From CADEED01 sp035286365 (GTDB taxonomy: Bacteria; Pseudomonadota; Gammaproteobacteria; Steroidobacterales; Steroidobacteraceae): a DNA stretch of 17,376 nucleotides. The notes under the pieces were generated by a model. The model saw only the letters and a program-made list of their open reading frames with translations, was not told the origin of the DNA and ran no database searches. The stretch covers positions 1 through 17,376 of the forward strand of contig DATHJZ010000074.1 in the NCBI GenBank assembly GCA_035286365.1. The letters are read 5' to 3'. A program made the position numbers and the translations under genes. Shown here piece after piece: positions 1-7,416 of the stretch (the stretch's first letter is position 1; the number at the start of each line of letters is the position of its first letter).

Positions 1-378
1 GTCGTAATACTCGGGGGTGACATCCATGAGCGAATGGCGGTCGTCGTTGGCCACGTTATTGATGAGTACGTGGAAGTCTCCCATGGCCTTGGCCGCGTCG
101 CGGATCGCGTTTTGCAATGCACCGATATCAGTTACGTCAACCTTCCGGTACCACGGTCGTGGCAGGCCGGATTTTTCGATGTCTTGCACCAGCGCCTGTG
201 AAGGCGCTTCGGCGTAGTCGACGAACGCCACCAGCGCACCCTGTCTCGCGAATGCCTCTGTGAGACAACCGCCTATCCCCGAGCCACCACCCGTTATGAA
301 AACACTGCGCCCGCGCAGGCTGGGATAGCTGGCGCCGGCGCTCGGGGCGGCTGAAGAATCGCGTCGATCGACCGGCAT
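1..378 (-). CDS. SDR-family sugar dehydrogenase (D-xylose 1-dehydrogenase-like), C-terminus cut by window edge
   Basis: This is the first 126 residues of a short-chain dehydrogenase/reductase; the rest lies beyond position 1. The Rossmann cofactor motif TGGGSGIG appears near residues 30-37, a conserved acidic residue (VD) follows beta-strand 2, and the strand-4 motif appears as NNVAN followed by DDRH. The pattern NNxANDDRH and the YPSL..G lead-in resemble the NAD-dependent D-xylose 1-dehydrogenase (XylB) of Caulobacter, which oxidises an aldose to its lactone. The catalytic Ser-Tyr-Lys part is not in the window. The ATG at 376-378 has a GAGG about 8 bases upstream. The gene is divergent from a pentonate dehydratase, which supports a role in oxidative sugar catabolism. 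SDR membership is sure; the substrate is inferred and could be another aldose. Confidence 0.88.
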   Translation of the reverse strand, partial: MPVDRRDSSAAPSAGASYPSLRGRSVFITGGGSGIGGCLTEAFARQGALVAFVDYAEAPSQALVQDIEKSGLPRPWYRKVDVTDIGALQNAIRDAAKAMGDFHVLINNVANDDRHSLMDVTPEYYD

Positions 379-483
379 TGCGTGTGCCTCGTGGGATAGC
401 GGGGGTCTCAAGAAAGGCGCTGAAGTATAGATATTACGGTGTAGCTTGTGCGAAGGTGCGGGCCGGCCAAAAGAGGCGATGCG
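379..483. promoter_or_regulatory. Divergent promoter region between the SDR and the dehydratase
   Basis: This 105-bp gap must hold the promoters of both divergent genes. An AT-rich patch TATAGATATTAC (426-437) is a possible -10 region for the rightward gene, but I see no convincing -35 hexamer at the right distance and no clear operator palindrome. The ribosome binding site AAGAGG (471-476) lies 7 bases before the ATG at 484 and decides the start of the dehydratase. Confidence 0.35.
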
Positions 484-2208
484 ATGGATTCGAAGGTGAA
501 GCGTCGGTTGCGCAGCCAGGACTGGTTCGGCAAGCAAGACAAGGACGGTTTCATTCACCGGAGCTGGCTCAAGAATCAGGGCTATCCCGATGATCTGTTC
601 GATGGCCGCCCGGTCATCGGCATCTGCAACACCTGGAGCGAACTCACTCCCTGCAATGGTCACTTCCGCGAGCTCGCGGAGTTCGTGAAGCGCGGCGTGT
701 ATGAAGCGGGCGGATTCCCGCTCGAGTTTCCCGTGATGTCGCTGGGTGAGACGCAGTTGAAGCCCACGGCCATGTTGTTCCGCAACCTCGCCAGCATGGA
801 TGTCGAAGAATCCATTCGCGGCAATCCGATGGACGGCGTCGTGCTGCTGATGGGCTGCGACAAGACCACTCCTTCTCTATTGATGGGTGCGGCGAGCTGT
901 GACCTTCCCACGATCGGCATCTCCGGCGGACCGATGTTGTCAGGCCGCTTCCGCGGCAAGCAGATCGGCTCGGGTACCGGCGTGTGGCAGATGTCCGAAG
1001 ACGTGCGCGCCGGCAAGATGAGCCAGGAAGAATTCACCGCCGCCGAATCCTGCATGCATCGCTCGAAAGGCCACTGCATGACGATGGGTACGGCGTCGAC
1101 GATGGCGAGCATGGTCGAGGCGCTGGGCGTCTCACTACCTGGCAACGCCGCAATTCCCGCGGTCGATTCGCGCCGTTACCGGCTGGCGCAGCTGTCCGGC
1201 CGCCGCATCGTCGAGATGGTGCACGAAGATCTGGTGCTGTCGAAGATTCTCACTCGCCAGGCGTTCGAGAATGCGATCAAGGCCAATGCCGCGATCGGAG
1301 GTTCGACGAATTCGGTCGTGCACCTGCTGGCGGTCGCGGGCCGGCTCGGTGTGAAGCTCGAACTCGAGGACTGGGACAAGCACGGCTCGCAGTTGCCGTG
1401 CCTCGTAAACCTGCAACCGTCGGGCGCGTTCCTGATGGAAGACTTTTATTACGCGGGCGGATTGCCGGCCGTGCTCAAGGAAATCGAAGGCGTGCTCAAC
1501 AAGGACGCCCTGACTGCGAATGGCAAGACGATGGGCGAGAACATCGCCAATGCGCCGTGCTGGAACCGCGAGGTGATCAAGTCTTACAACGACCCGTTCA
1601 AGGCGAACGCGGGCATTGCGGTCCTGCGCGGCAACCTGGCGCCGAACGGCGCCGTGATCAAGCCATCGGCGGCAACGCCCAAACTACTCAAGCATCGCGG
1701 CAAAGCCGTGGTGTTCGAAACGATCGAAGACTTCAAGGCGAAGATTGACGACGAGAATCTCGACATCGACGAGAACTCGATCATGGTCCTGAAAGGCTGC
1801 GGCCCGAAGGGTTATCCCGGCATGGCGGAAGTCGGGAACATGGCGTTGCCGCCCAAGGTGCTGCGCAAGGGCATCACCGACATGGTGCGCATCTCCGACG
1901 CGCGCATGAGCGGTACGGCGTACGGCACCGTGGTGCTGCACGTCGCGCCTGAATCCGCCGCCGGCGGCCCGCTGGCACTAGTTAGGACCGGCGACGTCAT
2001 CGAACTGGACGTCCCGGCGCGCAAACTGCACCTGGATGTGAGCGAGGCGGAGCTGGCGAAGCGCCGCGCCGCCTGGGTTGCGCCCGAGCCGCCCAAGCGC
2101 GGCTACTACAAACTCTATGTCGAACACGTGCAGCAGGCCGACAAGGGCGCCGATCTCGACTTCCTGGTCGGCGGCAGCGGCACGACGGTCACCCGCGACT
2201 CACATTAG
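484..2208 (+). CDS. IlvD/Edd-family sugar-acid dehydratase (L-arabinonate dehydratase-like)
   Basis: A 574-residue [Fe-S] dehydratase of the IlvD/Edd family, full length for the sugar-acid branch. It should remove water from a pentonate or related aldonate to give a 2-keto-3-deoxy acid in the cytoplasm. Cluster ligands expected for the [2Fe-2S] branch are visible: C57 in TPCNGH, C125 in MGCDKTTP and a Cys in HCMTMGTASTM near residue 198. K127 in CDK is the family's carbamylated metal-binding lysine, and the catalytic serine lies in RMSGTAYG. From recalled family sequence it is much closer to Rhizobium L-arabinonate dehydratase than to Caulobacter XylD. A GTG at 448 would add 12 residues, but AAGAGG placed before ATG 484 favours the shorter form. 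Its divergent SDR neighbour supplies the preceding oxidation. The family is certain; the substrate (L-arabinonate, D-xylonate or D-fuconate) is open. Confidence 0.93.
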   Translation: MDSKVKRRLRSQDWFGKQDKDGFIHRSWLKNQGYPDDLFDGRPVIGICNTWSELTPCNGHFRELAEFVKRGVYEAGGFPLEFPVMSLGETQLKPTAMLFRNLASMDVEESIRGNPMDGVVLLMGCDKTTPSLLMGAASCDLPTIGISGGPMLSGRFRGKQIGSGTGVWQMSEDVRAGKMSQEEFTAAESCMHRSKGHCMTMGTASTMASMVEALGVSLPGNAAIPAVDSRRYRLAQLSGRRIVEMVHEDLVLSKILTRQAFENAIKANAAIGGSTNSVVHLLAVAGRLGVKLELEDWDKHGSQLPCLVNLQPSGAFLMEDFYYAGGLPAVLKEIEGVLNKDALTANGKTMGENIANAPCWNREVIKSYNDPFKANAGIAVLRGNLAPNGAVIKPSAATPKLLKHRGKAVVFETIEDFKAKIDDENLDIDENSIMVLKGCGPKGYPGMAEVGNMALPPKVLRKGITDMVRISDARMSGTAYGTVVLHVAPESAAGGPLALVRTGDVIELDVPARKLHLDVSEAELAKRRAAWVAPEPPKRGYYKLYVEHVQQADKGADLDFLVGGSGTTVTRDSH

Positions 2209-2266
2209 CGGTGCCGGGCAGGGGTTTCCGGGGTTCGCGGGGCAGCCAATCCTTGTGCGGCACCGC
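2208..2266. repeat. REP-like element, copy A
   Basis: This starts at the last base of the dehydratase stop codon. Bases 2210-2238 carry a 29-base core (GGTGCCGGGCAGGGGTT...) that recurs at 2545-2573 with two mismatches. The outer ends GCGGTGCCG (2208-2216) and CGGCACCGC (2258-2266) form a perfect 9-bp inverted repeat. It resembles a degenerate REP/REPIN half-unit. It could also form a hairpin protecting the 3' end of the dehydratase mRNA. Confidence 0.7.
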
Positions 2267-2272
2267 TGTGGG

Positions 2273-2314
2273 AAATGGCTGATGGCGATCGCTGCTTATC
2301 GGCGCCATTTTTTT
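2273..2314 (+). terminator. Likely intrinsic terminator of the dehydratase gene
   Basis: ATGGCG (2282-2287) or AAATGGC (2273-2279) can pair with CGCCAT/GCCATTT (2303-2310), and a run of seven T follows directly (2308-2314). A stem plus U-tract about 100 bases after the stop codon is consistent with factor-independent termination. The stem is short and there are two competing pairings, so the exact fold is uncertain. Confidence 0.55.
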
Positions 2315-2544
2315 CGTTGTGCTCCGTCAAGCCACACTCAGCACGAACGCTAACCTGCCATTCAACGCGGTTTCATCAAACAACGCGTCCGCCCGTCGCA
2401 ACGAAGATGACGGGTGTCAGCTCGGCGAGGAGGCTGTAAGGCCGCAGTGCACTTTCCACCCGTTCGCGCACGAATCGAGGCCAATGTCGGCGCGGCGAAT
2501 CCGCGAATACCGATCAGCAACGCACCGACGCGGGCGGGCGGAGT
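2315..2544. other. Non-coding stretch between two REP-like copies
   Basis: I see no credible gene here. Short open frames exist on both strands, but they run across the flanking repeats and lack ribosome binding sites. The stretch lies between two copies of the same 29-base core in direct orientation, so it may be part of a larger repeated intergenic unit. Confidence 0.5.
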
Positions 2545-2635
2545 GGTGCCGGGCAGGGGTTCTCGGGGTTCGCCGATTACGTTGCCGTAACTTAATGAGT
2601 TTTTTGGCGAATCCCGAGAACCCCTGCCCGGCACC
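2545..2635. repeat. REPIN-like element: long 30-bp inverted repeat (copy B)
   Basis: The left arm (2545-2574, beginning GGTGCCGGGCAGGGGTTCTC) and right arm (2606-2635) are reverse complements at 29 of 30 positions, around a 31-base loop. The single mismatch still allows a G-U pair in one transcript orientation. The left arm is a near-identical direct repeat of copy A (27 of 29 bases). Two inverted REP cores around a short spacer is the architecture called REPIN, normally spread by RAYT transposases; no such gene is in this window. It lies about 60 bases upstream of the metal-uptake locus, where it could also insulate transcription. Confidence 0.85.
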
Positions 2636-2693
2636 GCTGCAACCATAACCCAACCGATCTTGTCCATTCCCTTGACCGCAGGGATACTGGCCC

Positions 2694-3014
2694 GTGGAGG
2701 CCATTCTGATTCGACGAAATCGCCGTTGGTTCGTGCATGTGCTGTCGCTGGCGCTGTTCTTTGCCCAGCTCGGCATGGTGGTGCACGCCAGCAGCCACCT
2801 CCGGGCCGATCCACACGCCCCGCCCACGCAGGGCCAGCTCTGCGGCGAGTGTCTGTCGTTCGCGCCTATGCAGAACATGGTGGGCAGCGCGCCCACCGTC
2901 GTGCTTGCCGTCAAGGTTCCCCACGATCGCGTCGCCGATTCCGGCCCGGTCGTTTCCGCTCCTCACCGTCCATTCTCGGCATTCCGCTCCCGCGCGCCAC
3001 CTGTCTCCTTCTGA
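2694..3014 (+). CDS. Small secreted CxxC protein at head of metal-uptake locus (DUF2946-like)
   Basis: A 106-residue protein starting at GTG 2694, with AGGGA (2680-2684) 9 bases upstream. The N-terminus has arginines (RRNRR, residues 7-11), a hydrophobic core (VLSLALFFAQLGMVV) and a plausible cleavage after VHA, so it is probably exported. The mature part is His-rich near its start (HASSH, DPHAPP) and contains one CGEC pair followed by LSFAPMQNMVG; the C-terminal third is Pro/Arg-rich and low complexity. I cannot assign a family with confidence. Small exported Cys-pair proteins of the DUF2946 type are often found next to metal receptors, and this one lies 65 bases upstream of a ZnuD-like receptor. 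A periplasmic metal-binding role is inference only. Confidence 0.65.
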   Translation: MEAILIRRNRRWFVHVLSLALFFAQLGMVVHASSHLRADPHAPPTQGQLCGECLSFAPMQNMVGSAPTVVLAVKVPHDRVADSGPVVSAPHRPFSAFRSRAPPVSF

Positions 3015-3079
3015 ATAACAAGTGATTCCACGCCGGCGTATCGCGCCGCGTGTTTGTTAGTTTCGGAAGGAGAATTTCC

Positions 3080-5107
3080 ATGTTGACCATTCGCCCCTTG
3101 CGGGCATTGCGGCTTTCCCGCGTTACGTTGGGAAAGCTATCGGCTTGCCTGATTTCCGCACTGTTGTTTGATGCTACAGCGTTCGCCGCCGACTCCGATT
3201 CCGGCTCCCCCATCGAGACCGTGATCGTGAGTGCCTCGCCGATCACTCCCGAAGACAAACTGGCGACTATCGTCGAGTCGGTAGATCGCGATGAAATTCT
3301 GCGCGCCGGGGGCGCCAATCTCGCGGACGCCCTGGTGAATACACCCGGCGTGACCGGCAGCGGTTTTGCGGCAGGCGCGAGCCGGCCCGTGATCCGTGGA
3401 TTCGACGCGAATCGCGTGCGCACACTAGAAAACGGCATCGGCAGCTTCGACGTTGCCGACGTCGGCCCTGATCACGGCGTACCCATCGACCCGCTGTCCG
3501 CCCAACGCATCGAGGTGGTGCGCGGCGCTGCGACGCTGCGCTACGGCAGTCAGGCCATCGGCGGTGTCGTCAACGCCATCAACAATCGCGTGCCGACGCG
3601 CTTGCCGGATGAGCCGTTCAATGCTGAATTCACCAGCCTGTACGGCACCAATGCCGACACGCGCCAGGGCTCGGCGATGCTCGACGGGCGCCTGGGGGAC
3701 TTTGCACTGCACGCCGACGGATTCAAGCGAAACGCTGACGACTACGACATTCCCGGCGGCACGATGTCGAACTCGTTCTCCGAGGGCGATGGTTACTCAC
3801 TGGGTGGCTCGTATTTCTTCGACAAGAATCGAGTCGGCGCGGCGGTGATCCACTACGACTCGAAGTACGGCATCCCCGGAGAAGATACGTTCATCGACAT
3901 GAAGCAGACCAAGGAGCTGCTGCGCACATCGTTCGCTCCGGACCTCGGCGCCTTCCAGACGCTGAACATCGAGGGCGGACACGCCGACTACGAGCACAGT
4001 GAACTCGATCCTGAAACCGGCGAGGCACTCGCAACCTTCAAGGACAACGAATGGGACCTGCGCGCGGAGGGCTTGTTAGGCGCTTTCGGGCCCTTTTCGG
4101 CTGCCGCAATCGGCGCGCAATTCCAGAACCGCGACTTCTCCGCCCTCGGCGAAGGACAGAACTATCTGTTGCCGACGACGACGAAAACCGCGGCGGCCTT
4201 CGTGTTTGCCGATGCGCCGCTCTCGGAGCAATTGCACCTGCACGCCGGTGCGCGCGTCGAGTCCGTGGCTATCGATGGCACCCCTGGCAGCGACGTCGCG
4301 ACTTCACGCAGCTTCACACCCGTGAGCGCCTCGGCCGGCTTGCTCTTCGATGCGTCGGATGCCGTGCGGTTGGGCCTCACGCTTGCGAGCTCGGCGCGCG
4401 CGCCGGCACAAACCGAGCTGTTTGCGCGCGGGCCGCACGACGGCCCGGCCACATTCGAGACCGGGGACCCGACGCTGCGAGCGGAGCGCGCCAATTCGCT
4501 CGAGGCCACGTTCCGCTACGACGCGACCGGAGTGCGGTTCGAAGGTTCGCTGTGGGAAGCGAAATTCGACGACTTCATTTTCGGCAACCTCACCGGGCGC
4601 ACGTGTGATGACGACGGGATCTGCGCCGTGGGCGCAGACGCCGAACTCAAGGAGCTGGTGTACCAGCAGGAAGGCGCGAAATTCTGGGGCGCTGAAACCA
4701 AGGCGACTTTCGACGTCGTGCAGAACGCGAGCGGAACGCTGCGGCTGCTCGGCCTCGCAGATTACGTGCGAGCGACGCTCGATGACGGCGAAAACGTGCC
4801 GCGCATTTCGCCGTATCACGTGGGAGTCGGCCTGAACTGGAACGGCGCCGCGCTGGGCGGCGGTTTCCTCGTCAAATATTCCGGGCGGCAGGACAACGTG
4901 GGATTCGCGGAAACCGAAACGGCGGGTTTCGTGTCCCTCGATGCCGATGCTTCCTGGCGGCCGTTCGGGGACGCCGCCAACGTCGAATTCGTGTTGGCCG
5001 GCAGAAATCTGACCGACACCACGCAACGCAACGCCGTCGCGCTCAACAAGGATGACGTGATCATGCCGGGCCGCGAAGTCAGATTGATGGTTCGGGCAAT
5101 CCTTTGA
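3080..5107 (+). CDS. TonB-dependent outer-membrane receptor, ZnuD-like (probable zinc receptor)
   Basis: A 675-residue TonB-dependent receptor. The signal peptide ends near TAFA-AD (residues 33-38) and a TonB-box-like segment ETVIV follows at 46-50. Then come the plug domain (to about residue 170, with RGFDANRVRTLENG, IDPLSAQRIEVVRG and LRYGSQAIGGVVN) and a 22-strand-type barrel ending PGREVRLMVRAIL. The barrel is short for a siderophore receptor and fits the ZnuD/metal class, and the end region NAVALNKDDVIMPGR resembles ZnuD proteins. C509 and C515 (CDDDGIC) could form a small disulfide-closed acidic loop outside the cell. The last residue is Leu rather than the usual aromatic one. AAGGAG (3067-3072) fixes the start at ATG 3080; a GTG at 3050 lies upstream of that site. 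Co-directional binding-protein and permease genes support metal import. Receptor is certain; zinc is inferred. Confidence 0.9.
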   Translation: MLTIRPLRALRLSRVTLGKLSACLISALLFDATAFAADSDSGSPIETVIVSASPITPEDKLATIVESVDRDEILRAGGANLADALVNTPGVTGSGFAAGASRPVIRGFDANRVRTLENGIGSFDVADVGPDHGVPIDPLSAQRIEVVRGAATLRYGSQAIGGVVNAINNRVPTRLPDEPFNAEFTSLYGTNADTRQGSAMLDGRLGDFALHADGFKRNADDYDIPGGTMSNSFSEGDGYSLGGSYFFDKNRVGAAVIHYDSKYGIPGEDTFIDMKQTKELLRTSFAPDLGAFQTLNIEGGHADYEHSELDPETGEALATFKDNEWDLRAEGLLGAFGPFSAAAIGAQFQNRDFSALGEGQNYLLPTTTKTAAAFVFADAPLSEQLHLHAGARVESVAIDGTPGSDVATSRSFTPVSASAGLLFDASDAVRLGLTLASSARAPAQTELFARGPHDGPATFETGDPTLRAERANSLEATFRYDATGVRFEGSLWEAKFDDFIFGNLTGRTCDDDGICAVGADAELKELVYQQEGAKFWGAETKATFDVVQNASGTLRLLGLADYVRATLDDGENVPRISPYHVGVGLNWNGAALGGGFLVKYSGRQDNVGFAETETAGFVSLDADASWRPFGDAANVEFVLAGRNLTDTTQRNAVALNKDDVIMPGREVRLMVRAIL

Positions 5108-5135
5108 TTGCGTGTCGCGGACCCAAGGAACAATC

Positions 5136-6488
5136 ATGAACAAGTTCAAGTTGCTGCTGGTGCTGATTGCGCTCGCGATCCTGCCGGAAGCCGCATCCGC
5201 CGCCGACGACGTCGCGGCATTGCGTGCGGAATTGCAGGCATTGAAAAGCGAATACAGCACGCGCGTCGATGCACTCGAAACGCGAATTCAGCAACTCGAG
5301 GCAGTTCCGGCCGCGGCACAGATTGCAGCAGCCGAACCGCCGCCGCCGGCACCACCGCCCGCGGGTGCATCCGGCGGCGGCGCTTCCGCGTTCAATCCGG
5401 CGATCTCGCTGATTCTCGGCGGCAGTTACACCAACACCTCGCGCGATCCCGGCGACTGGAACATCGCGGGCTTTCCGCCGAACGGAGGTGAAGTCGGCCC
5501 CGGCGAACGAAGTTTCAATCTCGGGGAATCCGAGCTCACGTTCAGCGCCAACATCGATCCGTATTTCTCCGGACAGCTGACCGCGGCGATCACGGGTGAG
5601 GACGAGATCGAAGTCGAAGAAGCGTTCGTACGCACGACGGCACTGCCGGACGGCTTCACTGCGAAGTTAGGCCGCTTCTTCTCCGGCTTCGGCTACCTCA
5701 ACGAAGTGCATTCACACGCGTGGGATTTCGTCGACCAGCCGCTGGTCTACCAGGCCTTGTTTGGCGGCCAGTTCAGGCAGAACGGCGTGCAGGTGAAGTG
5801 GCTCGCGCCCACCAATCTGTTCCTGGAGTTCGGCGCCGAGACCGGCAATGGCGATGGCTATCCGGCAACCCGGCGCGCGGGCAATGGAATGAACGGCGCG
5901 ACCTTGTTTGCTCACGTCGGTGGCGACGTCGGCGATTACACCAGCTGGCGAGTCGGCGGCTCTTACCTGACACAGAAGGCCGAAGATCGGGAGGGCGGCA
6001 TCGTCGATGAATCCGGCCTGCCGCTGTTCGACGCCTTCACCGGCGATGCGCGCACCTGGGTCGTCGATGGCGTGCTCAAGTGGGCGCCGAATCCGCGTCG
6101 CCAGCTGAAGGTGCAGGGCGAATACATGTACCGGCGCGAGAGCGGTGCGATCGCCGACGGGTCCGGCCTCACGCTGGCGCACGACTATCGCAATACCGAA
6201 TCAGGCTGGTATCTGCAGAGCGTCTATCAATTCGCCGCGCGTTGGCGCGTGGGCGCGCGCTACGACTCGCTGGATGCAGGGACTCCGCGCTACACGCTGT
6301 CGCCCGATGGCCTGCTCGATGCAAGCCCGGATCGCCTGTCGGTGATGCTCGACTGGAACCCGAGCGAGTTCTCGCGCCTGCGGGCCCAGTACGACTGGGA
6401 TAACGCGCGCGACGACGGCGAGCGTGATCGCATCCTGCGCCTGCAATACATCTACGGCATCGGCGCGCACGGCGCGCACAAGTACTAG
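5136..6488 (+). CDS. Outer-membrane beta-barrel protein with N-terminal coiled coil (porin-like, metal-locus associated)
   Basis: A 450-residue exported protein. The signal peptide ends ASA-A (residues 20-23) and a short coiled coil (about 24-56, heptads such as LRAELQALKSEY and LETRIQQLE) follows. Next is a Pro/Ala/Gly-rich linker with PPPPAPPP (68-75), then a barrel from about residue 86 to the C-terminus with alternating aromatic strands (ISLILGGSYTN, GFTAKLGRFFSGFGYL, RILRLQYIYGIG). The coiled coil plus barrel recalls trimeric coiled-coil porins. The segment HSHAWDFVDQPLVYQALFGGQ contains two His that could interact with metal. AAGGAA (5125-5130) sets ATG 5136; an upstream GTG (5112) is less likely. 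It lies 28 bases after the receptor gene and 10 before the binding-protein gene, so the three are almost surely co-transcribed. The specific function is unknown. Confidence 0.85.
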   Translation: MNKFKLLLVLIALAILPEAASAADDVAALRAELQALKSEYSTRVDALETRIQQLEAVPAAAQIAAAEPPPPAPPPAGASGGGASAFNPAISLILGGSYTNTSRDPGDWNIAGFPPNGGEVGPGERSFNLGESELTFSANIDPYFSGQLTAAITGEDEIEVEEAFVRTTALPDGFTAKLGRFFSGFGYLNEVHSHAWDFVDQPLVYQALFGGQFRQNGVQVKWLAPTNLFLEFGAETGNGDGYPATRRAGNGMNGATLFAHVGGDVGDYTSWRVGGSYLTQKAEDREGGIVDESGLPLFDAFTGDARTWVVDGVLKWAPNPRRQLKVQGEYMYRRESGAIADGSGLTLAHDYRNTESGWYLQSVYQFAARWRVGARYDSLDAGTPRYTLSPDGLLDASPDRLSVMLDWNPSEFSRLRAQYDWDNARDDGERDRILRLQYIYGIGAHGAHKY

Positions 6489-6498
6489 GACCAACGCC

Positions 6499-7416
6499 AT
6501 GAAGAACACTCTGAAGAATTCCCTGCGCATACTCGCAATGTTGTTAGTGGTCGGCGCGACGGTGCCTGCCAACGCCGCGCTCAAGGTCCTCGCCACGACG
6601 CCCGACTGGGGCGCGCTGACGCAGGAGCTCGGCGGCGAACGCGTCAACGTGTATGTCGCCACCACCGCGCTGCAGGACGTGCATCGCGTCGAGGCGAAAC
6701 CGAGCCTCGTGGCCCGCGCCCGCAGCGCGGATCTGGTGGTCGCCACCGGCGCGGAACTCGAGATCGGCTGGTTGCCGGTGCTGATCCAGGAATCCGGCAA
6801 CTCGCGCATCCAGCCAGGTGGGGTCGGCTACTTCGAAGCGTCGTCCGCACTGCACCTGCTGGAAGTGCCCAACAAGCTCGATCGCGCGATGGGCGACATT
6901 CACCCGCTGGGCAATCCACACGTGCAGCTCGACCCGCACAACATTGCCGCGGTGGCACAGGCGCTGTCGGCGCGGCTCACGCAACTCGAACCGGCGCAAG
7001 CGGCGTTCTACGCCGCCAGGGCCAAGGATTTCGACGCGCGCTGGGCGGAGGCGATCAAGCGCTGGGAGACGCAGGCGGCGCCGCTCAAGGGAGCGCAGGT
7101 GGTGATCATGCATCGCGACCAGGCGTACCTGTGTCACTGGTTAGGGCTGACGGAGGTCGCTTCCATCGAGCCGAAGCCGGGTGTGCCGCCGACCGCCGCG
7201 TACCTGGGACAGCTCGTCGGCAAGCTGACCAATGCGCCTCCCAAGCTGATCCTGCTGAACGCCTACAACGATCCGAAAGCGGCGAGCTGGCTGTCGGAAC
7301 GCGTGCACGCACCGGCCGTCGTGCTGCCGTTCTCGGTGGGCGGAAGCGCTGGCGCCAAGGACCTTTTTGGCCTGTTCGACGACACCCTCAACAAACTACT
7401 CGCCGCCAACAAATGA
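6499..7416 (+). CDS. Metal ABC transporter substrate-binding protein (TroA/ZnuA family)
   Basis: A 305-residue periplasmic metal-binding protein of the cluster A-I (TroA/ZnuA) type. The signal peptide ends near ANA-A (residues 24-27). The three histidines that normally hold the metal are visible: H62 (QDVHRVEAKP), H141 (GNPHVQLDP) and H205 (IMHRDQAY). The usual fourth acidic ligand is unclear: N254 sits where Glu is frequent (LNAYNDPK), with D258 close by. The long His-rich loop of E. coli-type ZnuA is absent; there is only a short DIHPLGNPH stretch. It starts at ATG 6499, 10 bases after the barrel gene, and its stop overlaps the permease start (ATGA at 7413-7416), indicating translational coupling. 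Metal transport is secure; zinc rather than manganese or iron is inferred from the ZnuD-like receptor. Confidence 0.92.
   Translation: MKNTLKNSLRILAMLLVVGATVPANAALKVLATTPDWGALTQELGGERVNVYVATTALQDVHRVEAKPSLVARARSADLVVATGAELEIGWLPVLIQESGNSRIQPGGVGYFEASSALHLLEVPNKLDRAMGDIHPLGNPHVQLDPHNIAAVAQALSARLTQLEPAQAAFYAARAKDFDARWAEAIKRWETQAAPLKGAQVVIMHRDQAYLCHWLGLTEVASIEPKPGVPPTAAYLGQLVGKLTNAPPKLILLNAYNDPKAASWLSERVHAPAVVLPFSVGGSAGAKDLFGLFDDTLNKLLAANK

Noticed and set aside
448..483. Upstream GTG starts for the dehydratase (448), receptor (3050), barrel protein (5112) and glycosylase (11895).
   Set aside because: Each lies upstream of a better ribosome binding site and ATG, or inside a terminator; the extra residues do not look like family N-termini.
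2636..2693. A Zur operator upstream of the metal-uptake locus.
   Set aside because: No GTTATA-type palindrome is recognisable in this short region; regulation by Zur stays a hypothesis.
2362..2966. Overlapping open frames on both strands in and around the gap before the metal locus.
   Set aside because: They run through the inverted repeat and the secreted-protein gene and have no ribosome binding sites or recognisable domains.
4304..5260. Long minus-strand open frames opposite the receptor, and likewise at 7263-8186 and 13112-14269.
   Set aside because: They are antisense to well-supported genes, Arg/Ala/Gln-rich as expected for high-GC shadow frames, and show no domain features.
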